Below are positions 16,621-26,449 of a DNA stretch of 64,000 nt, piece by piece (the stretch's first letter is position 1; each line of letters opens with the position of its first letter). The stretch lies in assembly GCF_014650455.1 (NCBI RefSeq), contig NZ_BMUZ01000015.1, forward strand, positions 70,257 through 134,256. The letters run 5' to 3'. This DNA comes from Streptomyces xanthochromogenes. GTDB lineage: Bacteria; Actinomycetota; Actinomycetes; Streptomycetales; Streptomycetaceae. The notes below the pieces were generated by a model, which saw nothing but the letters and a program-made list of their open reading frames with translations, had not been told where the DNA came from and did no database searches. The position numbers and the translations under genes were made by a program.

Positions 16621-16695
16621 CGACGGCAGTCCGCCCGCAACAGCGGGGACGAAGCCCCATCCCTCCCCACCTCCCCGCACTCCGCAGGAGCCCCC

Positions 16696-19140
16696 ATGCA
16701 TGCCCCCAACGGCCTCGCCCGCGCAGCCCTCCGCTTCAGGCCCTCCGCGTTCGCCGGGACCTTCGTCGCCCTGCTCATGGCCGCGATGATCGTCTCCGCC
16801 TGCGGCCTCCTGCTCGCCACCGGAATCACCGCCTCCGTCCCGCCCCAGCGCTACGCCGCAGCTCCCGTCGTGGCCGCGGCCGACCAGAGCCTGCACTACA
16901 CGATCGGCTCCGGCGAGGACCGCGACGAGGAGTCCCTGCCCCTTCCGGACCGGGCCCGCCTCGACGACTCCCTGGTGGCGAAGGCCGCTTCGGCCCCCGG
17001 CGCGGCGACCGCGATCGCAGACCTCGCGCTCCAGGTGCGTACGGCCGAGAACGGCCCCGTCACCGCCCACAACTGGGCCTCCACCACCTTCACCGGCACG
17101 AAACCGTCGTCCGGCACCGCCCCCCACCCCGGCGAGGTCGTCACCACGACCGGACCGGTGGGGGAGCGGATCGTCCTCGACACTCCCGGCGGCCGACGGG
17201 AGTTCAGGATCTCCGGCACCGCGGGCGCCCCCGGCGGCAACGACATCTGGCTCAACGACGCCGACGCCCGAGCCCTCAGCGGCCACCCCGGCAAGGTCGA
17301 TGCCATCGCGGTGCTGCCCAGGCCCGGCACCTCAACCGCCACGCTGGCCGCGCAGGTCAAGCAGGCCCTCGGGGGCCGCGCCCAGGTGCGTACCGGTGAC
17401 GACCGGTCCACGGTCGAGGACAGCGGCATCGCCCAGGCGAAGGAGGTCCTCACCGGCCTCGGCGGCTCCTTCGGTGGCGTGGCCGCGATGGTCGCCATGT
17501 TCACCGCCGCCGGCACGGTCGCCCTCTCCGTGGGCCAGCGCCGCCGCGAGTACGCCCTGCTGCGCGCCATCGGCGCCACCCCGCGGCAGATCCGCCGCAC
17601 CATCGCCACCGAGGCCCTCCTGGTCGCCCCGCTCGCCGGCGCGCTCGGCTGCCTGCCCGGCGTCGCGCTCGCCACCTGGTGGTTCGGCCAACTCCGCGAC
17701 AAGGGTGCGATCCCTCCCACGGTGGACCTCGCCGTCACCCCGCTCCCGCTGCTCGTGGCCGTCGCGGCCACCGTCCTGACCGCCCTGTGCGCGGGCGCGG
17801 CTGCCGCACGGCGGCCCTCGAAGATCAAGCCCGGCCAGGCGCTCGCGGAATCCGCCGCCGAACGCCTGCGGCCCGGCTGGATTCGTACCGTCCTGGGTGC
17901 CGGCGCTCTCGCCGGGGGCTGCGCGTGCGCCGGCCTCGCCGCCTCCGAGTCCGGCGAGGACGCCGCCAACGCGGCCCTCGGCGTCGTCATGCTGTTCATG
18001 GTCGCCGTCGCCCTGCTCGGCCCGCTCCTCGCCCGCGCCTGCGCGGCCGTCCTCGGTCTCCCCCTGCGCGCGGCGGGCGCGGCCGGCTCACTCGCCGCCG
18101 CCAACACCCGCACCAACGCCCGGCGGTTGGCCTCCGCGATCACCCCCATCGTCCTCGCGATGGCCTTCTCGTCCGTCCTGGTCTTCCTGCACACCAGCGA
18201 GGAGCGGGCGATCGAGGACCAGCAGCGGGCGGGCATCACCGCGAACCACGTGGTCACCGACCCCGCGGGCCTGCCCTCCGACGCGGTCGCCCGCGCCGCC
18301 GCCACCCCCGGCGTCGAAACGGCGGTCGGCCTCACCCGTACCTCCGTCCTCGTCCCGAACGGCGGCTCCGGCTCCACGCCCCACGAGGCGTCCGCGCAGG
18401 GCGTCACCGGCACCGGTGCCGACCTCGCCGAGGTCCAGGACCCGGGCGTACGCGCCGGAACCCTGACCGCCCTCGGTCCGGGCGCGGCCGCGATCGACGC
18501 CTCCCTCGCGGCCGCCGCACACGTACGCCCCGGCGACCGTCTCCCGCTGCTGCTCCCCGACGGCACCAGGGCCGCCCCGAAGGTCGTGGCCACGTACGAC
18601 CGGGGCCTGGGGCTGGCCCAGGTCACCCTCTCCCAGGCCGACTTGAGCGCGCACCTGACCGCCCCCGGCCCGACCGTCCTGCTCACCCGGGCGTCCCCGG
18701 CCGCCGCCGCGGGCCTCGCCGCCCTCGGGCACGTCACCGACGCCGCGGGCTACGCCACCGCCCAGAGCACGGACCGGGAGGTCAACGCCTGGGCCAACGC
18801 CGTCATGGCCGCGGTGCTCGGCGGTTTCGCGGCCGTCGCCGCGGTGAACACCCTGGTGATGACGGTCCTGGACCGCCGCCGCGAGCTCGGCACCCTGCGG
18901 CTCATCGGCACCACCCGCCGCCAGGTCCTCGGGATGATCCGCTGGGAGGCCCTCCTGGTGGTCGCCGCCGGTGTCGTCATCGGCAGCGCCATCGCCCTGG
19001 TCACGCTCGTCCCGATGGCGAACGGCCTGACCGGCCGGGCCCCCTACGTGCCGCCGCTCCTGTACGGCTCGTTCGCGGGCGGCGTCCTGATCCTGGCGCT
19101 GGCCGCGACGTCCCTGCCGGCCCGTGCGGCCCTGCGATGA
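16696..19140 (+). CDS. ABC exporter permease with two FtsX domains
   Basis: An 814-residue membrane protein with the duplicated FtsX architecture: N-terminal helix, an extracellular domain (about residues 50-250), a first three-helix FtsX block (about 265-365, with VGQRRREYALLRAIGATPRQIRRTIATEALL), a second transmembrane and extracellular unit, and a C-terminal FtsX block (about 705-814, with DRRRELGTLRLIGTTRRQVLGMIRWEALL). It is the likely partner of the ATPase at 15526. It starts with ATG after GCAGGAG. Function would be export or mechanotransmission; substrate unknown. Confidence 0.88.
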   Translation: MHAPNGLARAALRFRPSAFAGTFVALLMAAMIVSACGLLLATGITASVPPQRYAAAPVVAAADQSLHYTIGSGEDRDEESLPLPDRARLDDSLVAKAASAPGAATAIADLALQVRTAENGPVTAHNWASTTFTGTKPSSGTAPHPGEVVTTTGPVGERIVLDTPGGRREFRISGTAGAPGGNDIWLNDADARALSGHPGKVDAIAVLPRPGTSTATLAAQVKQALGGRAQVRTGDDRSTVEDSGIAQAKEVLTGLGGSFGGVAAMVAMFTAAGTVALSVGQRRREYALLRAIGATPRQIRRTIATEALLVAPLAGALGCLPGVALATWWFGQLRDKGAIPPTVDLAVTPLPLLVAVAATVLTALCAGAAAARRPSKIKPGQALAESAAERLRPGWIRTVLGAGALAGGCACAGLAASESGEDAANAALGVVMLFMVAVALLGPLLARACAAVLGLPLRAAGAAGSLAAANTRTNARRLASAITPIVLAMAFSSVLVFLHTSEERAIEDQQRAGITANHVVTDPAGLPSDAVARAAATPGVETAVGLTRTSVLVPNGGSGSTPHEASAQGVTGTGADLAEVQDPGVRAGTLTALGPGAAAIDASLAAAAHVRPGDRLPLLLPDGTRAAPKVVATYDRGLGLAQVTLSQADLSAHLTAPGPTVLLTRASPAAAAGLAALGHVTDAAGYATAQSTDREVNAWANAVMAAVLGGFAAVAAVNTLVMTVLDRRRELGTLRLIGTTRRQVLGMIRWEALLVVAAGVVIGSAIALVTLVPMANGLTGRAPYVPPLLYGSFAGGVLILALAATSLPARAALR

Positions 19141-19401
19141 CCGGGCGGCCGGGCCCGGCGGCCGATGACCAGTATTCCGGTGGCCGATTACCTACTCAAC
19201 TCCCATGGATCGAGCGGCAGTTGGCGTGTTTGATCACCAAACGCCACCGCGAAACCACGCCGGTTGGCCGGATTCTTGCCTTGGCGATCCGTCACCCCGG
19301 AACAACCAGAGGGGTGTTGGTGGCACGATAGACCTCGCGGGGGTGTGCGCGGCATGCTCCCGGGCCGGCAAGGCGGACCGACCAAGGGTGTGTGATCAGT
19401 T
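19141..19401. other. Intergenic region with an imperfect palindrome
   Basis: 261 bases without a supported gene. Around 19221-19246 there is an imperfect inverted repeat, TTGGCGTG-TTTGATCACC-AAACGCCA, with the shape of an operator. A purine-rich segment and GATAGACC at 19328-19335 could be a -10 for the small membrane protein downstream. No strong promoter consensus is seen. Confidence 0.35.
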
Positions 19402-19596
19402 GTGGCCATTTCACTGTCAGCCGTGGTGCTGTTGGCGGTCGTCCTCGTGGTGCTCATCCGCGGCGGCTCCATCAAGGCCGGCCCAGCCATCGTCGCGATA
19501 CTGTTCGGCTTCTTCCTGGCCTCGACGGGCATGGCCCCCTCGATCCAGCGCTTCCTGAACTCGATAGCGGACACGATCAACCAGATCAAGTTCTGA
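19402..19596 (+). CDS. Small hydrophobic protein, two membrane helices
   Basis: 64 residues starting at GTG 19402. It consists almost entirely of two predicted membrane helices (about residues 3-20 and 27-44) joined by RGGSIKAG, and a short amphipathic tail, SIQRFLNSIADTINQIKF. I take it as real because codon bias is typical, it ends exactly before a strong terminator and the upstream gap is otherwise empty. No function is known to me. A toxin-like or membrane-scaffold role is possible but unsupported. Confidence 0.7.
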   Translation: MAISLSAVVLLAVVLVVLIRGGSIKAGPAIVAILFGFFLASTGMAPSIQRFLNSIADTINQIKF

Positions 19597-19600
19597 ACAC

Positions 19601-19641
19601 GCCGAAGGGCCTCCGCCGGAAACCGGCAGAGGCCCTTCGGC
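19601..19641 (+). terminator. Terminator after the small membrane protein
   Basis: 19-bp inverted repeat (arms 19601-19619 and 19623-19641) with one mismatch and a three-base loop. It lies between convergent genes and could serve both. Confidence 0.75.
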
Positions 19642-19659
19642 GCTCGTGGGGCGGGTGGC

Positions 19660-21198
19660 TCAGAACAGTCCGCCGGTCCACCCGCTCGCGACCAGCGGCA
19701 CGGGTGCACCCAGCGTCCCGTCCGCTCCGGCCGGCAGCAGGTCGAGCCCGCCGGCCGCGTTGAGCGCGATCACGTCATGACGGCCGTCCCCGGTCAGGTC
19801 TCCGGCGACCACGAAGTCCGGCCGCTCGGCGAGGGACCAGCCGGAGGGGGCGACGGTGACCGGGCTGTCCAGCGACGCCGGGTTCATCGTCTCCGGGTCG
19901 GCCAGCGGCGCGTGCAGTTCCAGCGCACCGGACCGGGCATCGCGGGCCCAGAGCTCGACGGCGCCGTCAGTGGCGGTGAGGACGTCGGAGAACGCGACGG
20001 TCCGGTCGGCCCAGCCCGCGTCGGCCAGGACGACCTTCTCCCCCAGTTGGGGCCCCGGGTTCAGCGGGAAGGCCACCAGCCGGTCGCCCTCCTTCGCCAG
20101 CAGCGTGGTGCCGTACTCGGCGAGCGGACCGCCCACCGCGAGCTGCGTCACTCCGGCCGCGTCGTCCGAGAGCTCGACCGGTGTGCCGAAGCGGCCGTGT
20201 GCGTCGCCCGGGTAGACCCACAGCTGTGAACCCCTGCGCGCCACCAGGTCGTTGCGGCCGTCGTTGCCGGTCGGGGTGAGTCCCGCGACGTAGCCGGCCC
20301 GCGTGATCACCGCACCCCGCCAGTCCCCGTCGTCCGCGACCACGGGGGTGCCGAAGCCGCCGCCCTCCAGACCGGGCCGCAGATACAGCTTTCCGTCGTC
20401 GCCCACGGAGAACAGGTCGATCCGGCCGTCTCCGTCGTAGTCCCCGTACGGTTCGGGCTTCGCGGGAGTGACCCAGAATTCGGCGTTGACCGTGTCCGAC
20501 GTATTGCCGGCCCGGTCGAGGGCGCGGACCCGGAGGAACTCCGTGGCGGCCCCGTCCGGGGTGCTGAAGGTGAACGGCGTGGGGCCGTCCTGGCGGGCCG
20601 GCACGGTCCGGGGGCGCTCGCCGCGCAGCTCCACCTCGTACGAGACGACCTCGGTGCCGGCGGGAACGCTCAACTCGACGTTGCGCTCGACCCCGTACGG
20701 GGCTTGCGAGAGCCCGTCGGTGAAGGTGACCTGCGGGGCCTTGGGGCGGGTCCGGTCGAGGTTGAAGCCGCAGGGCTGCGTCCAGTCGGAGGCCCCGCCG
20801 TTCCTGCCCTCCAGGCGGACCGCCCAGTGGTAGTCCTCGCCCTCGGGCAGCAGTCGGTCGGGCACGGTGAGCGTGGCGGTCCTGTTCGGCACCGCAGCGA
20901 TCACGAAGTCGACCGGCGCGGCGGCGGAATCGGTGCCCCGCCATGCCTTGAAGTGGGCGTCGGGCCAGGCGTCCGCGATCCCGCCGCCCGTCACGTCCAC
21001 CGCGAGGCTCACCGTGGTGTTGCCGATCCACGGCAGCGCACCGCCCGTCACACAGCCTCCGCCCGGAAACGTCTTCGGGGCCCGCGGGGTGTACGGGATC
21101 CCGTCGGCGTGGGCGGTCCCCGTCCCCAACAGGGCCGCCCCGCACGCCAGAACGGTCGCGGCCACGCCGAGACGTCTATGACGTTCGAATCTCCTCAT
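19660..21198 (-). CDS. Secreted FG-GAP/VCBS repeat protein
   Basis: 512 residues. The N-terminus is a Sec-type signal peptide: MRRFERHRR, a hydrophobic stretch (VAATVLACGAALLGTG) and a likely cleavage after TAHA. The middle has Ig-like strands that include the usual phrase RVRALDRAGNTSDTV. The C-terminal half has FG-GAP/VCBS beta-propeller repeats with calcium-loop motifs (DYDGDGRIDLFSV near residue 275, NDGRNDLVARRG, GDLTGDGRHDVIALN). Such proteins are secreted binding proteins without known catalysis. The ATG at 21198 has GGGAGGGG about eight bases upstream; the frame is open to 21267 but the signal peptide starts here. Confidence 0.85.
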   Translation of the reverse strand: MRRFERHRRLGVAATVLACGAALLGTGTAHADGIPYTPRAPKTFPGGGCVTGGALPWIGNTTVSLAVDVTGGGIADAWPDAHFKAWRGTDSAAAPVDFVIAAVPNRTATLTVPDRLLPEGEDYHWAVRLEGRNGGASDWTQPCGFNLDRTRPKAPQVTFTDGLSQAPYGVERNVELSVPAGTEVVSYEVELRGERPRTVPARQDGPTPFTFSTPDGAATEFLRVRALDRAGNTSDTVNAEFWVTPAKPEPYGDYDGDGRIDLFSVGDDGKLYLRPGLEGGGFGTPVVADDGDWRGAVITRAGYVAGLTPTGNDGRNDLVARRGSQLWVYPGDAHGRFGTPVELSDDAAGVTQLAVGGPLAEYGTTLLAKEGDRLVAFPLNPGPQLGEKVVLADAGWADRTVAFSDVLTATDGAVELWARDARSGALELHAPLADPETMNPASLDSPVTVAPSGWSLAERPDFVVAGDLTGDGRHDVIALNAAGGLDLLPAGADGTLGAPVPLVASGWTGGLF

Positions 21199-21275
21199 GT
21201 GCTTCCCCTCCCAAGATCCATCTGTCGTGAAGGAGGGGAATCTACGGGAGCGGGGGAGGGGGCGCACGGGAGATA

Positions 21276-21312
21276 CCGAAGGGCCCGGCAGCTCGGCTGC
21301 CGGGCCCTTCGG
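21276..21312 (-). terminator. Terminator after tRNA-Gly
   Basis: Perfect 17-bp inverted repeat, arms 21276-21292 and 21296-21312, loop TCG. It lies ten bases past the 3' end of tRNA-Gly on the minus strand and upstream of the secreted-protein gene, so it ends the tRNA transcript. Confidence 0.8.
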
Positions 21313-21321
21313 GTCTTCGAG

Positions 21322-21392
21322 AGCGGGCGACGGGAATCGAACCCGCGTAGCTAGTTTGGAAGACTAGGGCTCTACCATTGAGCTACGCCCGC
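21322..21392 (-). tRNA. tRNA-Gly (anticodon TCC)
   Basis: 71-nt cloverleaf: acceptor GCGGGCG/CGCCCGC, D-arm AGCTCAATGGTAGAGC, anticodon loop CTTCCAA with TCC, T-arm GCGGGTTCGATTCCCGT, discriminator T. CCA is not encoded. TACGAT at 21443-21448 on the minus strand is a possible -10 box, giving a roughly 45-base 5' leader. Confidence 0.97.
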
Positions 21393-21651
21393 AAGCACCG
21401 CGCCGCAGGTCATCGCAGCAGCGCGACCCCGGCACGTAGAGCATCGTAGCGGGTCGCACCCCGGCCGCGCACACCGCGGCCCTCGTGCGCCCGTCCGCAC
21501 TCCGCCCGGGCGATCGATCCCGGCCACGGGTGTGGGGGAGCGAACCGGAGGAGAACCGGAGGAGGGGCACCCGGTTCGGGGCCCCGGGGCGCGCCCCGAA
21601 CAAAGCGGCCGACGCGGCCCTCGCGGGCATGTACCCTACGTGTCGCACCGA

Positions 21652-21728
21652 CGGGGTGTGGCGCAGCTTGGTAGCGCGTCCGCTTTGGGAGCGGAAGGCC
21701 GTGGGTTCAAATCCCGCCACCCCGACCA
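21652..21728 (+). tRNA. tRNA-Pro (anticodon TGG)
   Basis: 77 nt including an encoded CCA end. Acceptor CGGGGTG/CACCCCG, D-arm GCGCAGCTTGGTAGCGC, anticodon loop TTTGGGA with TGG, T-arm GTGGGTTCAAATCCCGC, discriminator A. A possible -10 box TACCCT lies at 21632-21637. Confidence 0.97.
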
Positions 21729-21788
21729 GCATCACCGGCGTTCGATCTTCGCCGTCACCGGCGTTCGATCTCCGCGCACAAGATCACA

Positions 21789-21819
21789 TTGTGGGTGGCA
21801 TCCCGCTTGCGGTTACTAT
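21789..21819 (+). promoter_or_regulatory. Candidate tig promoter
   Basis: TTGTGG (21789-21794) and TACTAT (21814-21819) separated by 19 bases, about 110 bases before the tig start. The spacing is longer than ideal. The segment is unusually A/T-rich for the window. Confidence 0.4.
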
Positions 21820-21929
21820 GCAAGCTGCGTGCCCGTGTGTCTGATGAATGATGTACCGGGCCCCATCCGTCGGGGACCGCTCGGTCTCCGGCAGAACTCC
21901 CAAGAAGTCAGCCACAAGGAGACCGAACC

Positions 21930-23306
21930 GTGAAGAGCGCCGTGGAGACCCTGAACCCGACTCGGGTTCGGCTCACTGTCGAGGTGCCCTTCGAGGAGCT
22001 CAAGGACAGCCTCGACGCGGCGTACAAGAAGATCAACCAGCAGGTCACGGTCAAGGGCTTCCGTAAGGGCAAGATCCCGGCCCGAGTGATTGACCAGCGG
22101 TTCGGTCGTGGCGCCGTGCTCGAAGAGGCCGTCAATGACGCGCTCCCGAAGTTCTACACCGAGGCGATCAACGAGGCGGAGCTGAACCCGCTGGGTCAGC
22201 CCGAGGTCGACATCACCGAGCTGAAGGACGGCGAGACGCTGAACTTCACCGCCGAGGTCGACATCCGCCCGACCATCGAGATCCCGGACTACTCCGGCAT
22301 CGAGGTCACCGTCGACGCCGTCGAGGTCAGCGACGAGGACGTCGAGAAGTCCGTGGAGCAGCTCCGCGAGCGCTTCGCCTCGACCTCCCCGGTCGAGCGT
22401 GCCGCCGAGGACGGCGACGTCGTGACGATCGACCTGCAGGCCAAGGTCGACGGCGAGGTCCTGGAGGACGGCGTGGCCGAGGGTGTCTCGTACACCATCG
22501 GTTCCGGCGAGCTCCTGGAGGGCATCGACGAGGCCGTCAAGGGCCTGGAGGCCGGTGGCGAGGCCACCTTCACCTCCGAGCTCAAGGGCGGCTCGGCCGA
22601 GGGCAAGGAGGCCGAGGTCACCGTCAAGGTCACCCAGGTCGCCGCCCGTGAACTGCCCGCCCTGGACGACGACTTCGCGCAGCTCGCGTCGGAGTTCGAC
22701 ACCCTGGACGAGCTCAAGGCCGACAGCCGCAAGCGCCTCGAGAACATGAAGCAGTACGACCAGGCCACCCAGGCCCAGGAGCGCGTCCTCGACGAGCTCC
22801 TGAAGCTGGCCGAGGTCCCGATCCCCGAGAAGCTCCTCGCGGACGAGATCCAGACCCGCAAGCACAACCTTGAGCACCACCAGCTCGGCCAGATGGGCAT
22901 CGACCTCGCCAAGTACCTGGAGATCCAGGGCAAGACCGAGGAAGAGTTCACCGCCGAGACCGAGGAGCAGGCGGTCAAGGGCATCAAGACGCAGTTCATC
23001 CTGGACGAGCTCGTCAACAAGGAGAAGCTGAACGTCAACCAGGAGGAGCTCACCGAGCACCTCATGCGGCGTGCGCAGTCCTCCGGCATGTCCCCCGACC
23101 AGTTCGCCCAGGCCGTCGTCGAGGGTGGCCAGGTGCCGATGCTCGTCGGCGAGGTCGCCCGCGGCAAGGCGCTCGCCGTCGTCGTCGAGGCCGCCAAGGT
23201 CACCGACACCAACGGTGAGGTCGTCGACCTCGAGGACGACGCCGAGGACGAGGCCGCCGAGGTCGTCGCCGCCGAGGCCGAGGCCGAGGAGAAGACCGAG
23301 GCCTGA
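21930..23306 (+). CDS. tig: Trigger factor
   Basis: 458-residue ribosome-associated chaperone and peptidyl-prolyl isomerase. The three domains are recognisable: N-terminal ribosome-binding domain with the GFRKGKIP signature (residues about 43-50), FKBP-type domain about 150-240 (DGDVVTIDLQAKVDGE, YTIGSGELLEGIDEAVKGL), and the C-terminal substrate-binding helical domain, ending in a very acidic low-complexity tail (about the last 35 residues, Glu/Asp/Ala). GTG start at 21930 with AAGGAG eight bases upstream. It directly precedes the clp genes, as in most bacteria, linking folding of nascent chains with proteolysis. Confidence 0.98.
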   Translation: MKSAVETLNPTRVRLTVEVPFEELKDSLDAAYKKINQQVTVKGFRKGKIPARVIDQRFGRGAVLEEAVNDALPKFYTEAINEAELNPLGQPEVDITELKDGETLNFTAEVDIRPTIEIPDYSGIEVTVDAVEVSDEDVEKSVEQLRERFASTSPVERAAEDGDVVTIDLQAKVDGEVLEDGVAEGVSYTIGSGELLEGIDEAVKGLEAGGEATFTSELKGGSAEGKEAEVTVKVTQVAARELPALDDDFAQLASEFDTLDELKADSRKRLENMKQYDQATQAQERVLDELLKLAEVPIPEKLLADEIQTRKHNLEHHQLGQMGIDLAKYLEIQGKTEEEFTAETEEQAVKGIKTQFILDELVNKEKLNVNQEELTEHLMRRAQSSGMSPDQFAQAVVEGGQVPMLVGEVARGKALAVVVEAAKVTDTNGEVVDLEDDAEDEAAEVVAAEAEAEEKTEA

Positions 23307-23323
23307 GCCTCCGTCCGATCGCT

Positions 23324-23363
23324 GAGGAAGGGCCCGTACGCAGCCGCGTACGGGCCCTTCCTC
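23324..23363 (+). terminator. Terminator after tig
   Basis: Perfect 18-bp inverted repeat (arms 23324-23341 and 23346-23363), 18 bases after the tig stop. It isolates clpP1 from tig readthrough. Confidence 0.8.
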
Positions 23364-23389
23364 GTACGTAATTCCGCTTCAACCACCTT

Positions 23390-23404
23390 GCGCTCCGAGC
23401 GAAC
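23390..23404 (+). promoter_or_regulatory. Candidate ClgR operator before clpP1
   Basis: GCGCTCCGAGCGAAC on the plus strand, reading GTTCGCTCGGAGCGC on the minus strand. It contains CGC-N5-GCG (23391-23401) with a flanking GTTC. This matches the ClgR binding pattern described for actinobacterial clp genes (GTTCGC-N5-GCG). It lies about 145 bases before the clpP1 start. ClgR activates clpP1P2 in streptomycetes; clgR itself is not in the window. Confidence 0.6.
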
Positions 23405-23549
23405 AGTTCGGGAACCGGGATGGCGTTGTCCCACCTGCGCGTTAGGGTCCATGAATACGAGGGTGGTGGAGTCTGGCGAGCCGGAGTCCGCGCCCCCGGA
23501 ACGAAGACGATGAGACGGCCGAAGCCGTCAGAGACGAGCAGGTGGATAC

Positions 23550-24170
23550 GTGACGAATCTGATGCCTTACGCCGCCGGTGAGCCGTCCCTCGGTGGTGGC
23601 CTCGGCGACCAGGTCTACAGCCGACTGCTCAATGACCGCATCATCTTCCTCGGCCAGCAGGTCGACGACGAGATCGCCAACAAGATCACCGCCCAGATGC
23701 TCCTCCTGGCCGCTGCCGACCAGGACAAGGACATCTACCTCTACATCAACAGCCCCGGTGGCTCGGTGACGGCCGGCATGGCGGTCTACGACACCATGCA
23801 GTACATCCAGAACGACGTCGTCACCATCGGCATGGGCATGGCCGCCTCGATGGGCCAGTTCCTGCTCACCGGCGGCGCCGCGGGCAAGCGCTTCGCGCTC
23901 CCCAACACCGACATCCTGATGCACCAGGGCTCCGCCGGCATCGGTGGCACCGCCTCCGACATCAAGATCCAGGCCGAGTACCTGATCCGTACGAAGAAGC
24001 GCATGGCGGAGATCACTGCCGCGCACTCCGGCCAGTCCGTCGAGACGATCATCCGCGACGGCGACCGCGACCGCTGGTACACGGCGGAGGAGGCCAAGGA
24101 CTACGGCCTCATCGACGAGATCATCTCCGCCGCCTCGGGCGTTCCGGGTGGCGGCGGCACCGGGGTCTGA
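23550..24170 (+). CDS. clpP1: ATP-dependent Clp protease proteolytic subunit 1
   Basis: 206-residue serine peptidase subunit that forms the chambered Clp protease with an AAA+ unfoldase. Catalytic residues are present: Ser100 in GMAASMGQF and His125 in ILMHQGSAG, with the Asp in the following helix region. It has the YINSPGGSVTAGMAVYDTMQ motif. GTG start at 23550 after AGGTGG; the N-terminus would be processed before MPYAAGE or later. It is followed by clpP2 after 45 bases; the pair is an operon and probably forms a mixed ClpP1P2 tetradecamer. Confidence 0.96.
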   Translation: MTNLMPYAAGEPSLGGGLGDQVYSRLLNDRIIFLGQQVDDEIANKITAQMLLLAAADQDKDIYLYINSPGGSVTAGMAVYDTMQYIQNDVVTIGMGMAASMGQFLLTGGAAGKRFALPNTDILMHQGSAGIGGTASDIKIQAEYLIRTKKRMAEITAAHSGQSVETIIRDGDRDRWYTAEEAKDYGLIDEIISAASGVPGGGGTGV

Positions 24171-24215
24171 GCCCCCGACCCGCACCGCTTCCCCCGCCCA
24201 CTGAACGCCACCAGG

Positions 24216-24905
24216 ATGGTGAACACCCCCATGAGCAACTTCTCCGGCCCCTCGGCCAACGCGAGCGGCCTCTACACCGGCCCCCAGGTCGACAACCGCT
24301 ACATCGTTCCGCGCTTCGTCGAGCGCACCTCGCAGGGCGTGCGTGAGTACGACCCGTACGCGAAGCTCTTCGAGGAGCGCGTGATCTTCCTCGGCGTGCA
24401 GATCGACGACGCGTCCGCCAACGACGTGATGGCGCAGCTCCTGTGCCTGGAGTCGATGGACCCGGACCGCGACATCTCCATCTACATCAACAGCCCGGGT
24501 GGTTCCTTCACCGCCCTCACGGCGATCTACGACACGATGCAGTTCGTGAAGCCCGACATCCAGACGGTCTGCATGGGCCAGGCGGCCTCCGCCGCAGCCG
24601 TCCTGCTCGCCGCCGGTACGCCGGGCAAGCGCATGGCGCTGCCGAACGCCCGCGTCCTGATCCACCAGCCCTCGGGCGGCACCGGCCGCGAGCAGCTCTC
24701 CGACCTGGAGATCGCGGCCAACGAGATCCTCCGCATGCGTACGCAGCTGGAGGACCTGCTGGCCAAGCACTCGACGACGCCGATCGAGAAGATCCGCGAC
24801 GACATCGAGCGCGACAAGATCCTCACGGCCGATGACGCGCTGGCCTACGGTCTGGTCGACCAGATCGTTTCGACGCGCAAGACGACCTCCGCCGCGGCGG
24901 CCTGA
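24216..24905 (+). CDS. clpP2: ATP-dependent Clp protease proteolytic subunit 2
   Basis: 229-residue ClpP paralogue, the second gene of the clpP1P2 operon. Catalytic Ser is residue 125 in MGQAASAAAVLL (counting from 24216) and the His is in VLIHQPSGGTGREQ. Compared with ClpP1 it has a longer N-terminal pro-segment. The start is ambiguous: ATG 24216 has only an adjacent AGG, while ATG 24231 (MSNFSG) has GGATGG 13 bases upstream; both precede the conserved RYIVPRFVERTSQGVREYDPYAKLFEERVIFLG. Confidence 0.95.
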   Translation: MVNTPMSNFSGPSANASGLYTGPQVDNRYIVPRFVERTSQGVREYDPYAKLFEERVIFLGVQIDDASANDVMAQLLCLESMDPDRDISIYINSPGGSFTALTAIYDTMQFVKPDIQTVCMGQAASAAAVLLAAGTPGKRMALPNARVLIHQPSGGTGREQLSDLEIAANEILRMRTQLEDLLAKHSTTPIEKIRDDIERDKILTADDALAYGLVDQIVSTRKTTSAAAA

Positions 24906-24918
24906 GCCGCTTCGGCGA

Positions 24919-24956
24919 CCTTGGCGCGGTCCACGGAGAAGTGAACCGCGCCAAGG
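24919..24956 (+). terminator. Terminator after clpP2
   Basis: Perfect 12-bp inverted repeat (24919-24930 and 24945-24956), loop 14 bases, starting 14 bases after the clpP2 stop. It suggests clpX has its own promoter in the following 120 bases. Confidence 0.6.
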
Positions 24957-25081
24957 GGGGCCCGAACGAGGGGCTCGGCAAGGTACCGTCGGTAGGGGGT
25001 CTGGGGGTGTCCCCCCGGAAAACGCAGTAGGCACCAGGAGACGGCGCACATGGCGTCTCCCAGGCGAAGGGGAAGCACCTC

Positions 25082-26374
<1,293 letters not shown>

Positions 26375-26393
26375 CGCGCTCGGCGGCAGAGCG

Positions 26394-26432
26394 AAGGGGC
26401 GCCCGGTCAACTTCCTTGACCGGGCGCCCCTT
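26394..26432. terminator. Bidirectional terminator clpX / Pro-Gln-rich protein
   Basis: Perfect 17-bp inverted repeat (26394-26410 and 26416-26432), loop CTTCC, between two convergent genes. Confidence 0.8.
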
Positions 26433-26449
26433 TGGGCACGTCAGGGGCG

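Larger units (their letters stand above)
16336..16695. other. 360-bp gap filled by a Streptomyces-type intergenic repeat
   Basis: No coding sequence is supported. From 16387 it carries a mosaic repeat: a G/C-rich palindrome (CTGGGGGCTCCGCCCCCAG, 16395-16413), a block with CTCGTCCTCAAACGCCGGAC (16437-16456), a block with GGGGCGCGGG...AACTGCGCGA (about 16489-16510), then a 44-bp tandem array. From memory, similar blocks are widespread between streptomycete genes. The last 50 bases are purine-poor leader of the permease gene, with GCAGGAG before its start. Confidence 0.75.

Noticed and set aside
21322..21728. tRNA genes as attachment sites of an integrated element
   Set aside because: No integrase, no direct repeat of a tRNA 3' end and no phage or plasmid genes nearby; both flanks are core genes.
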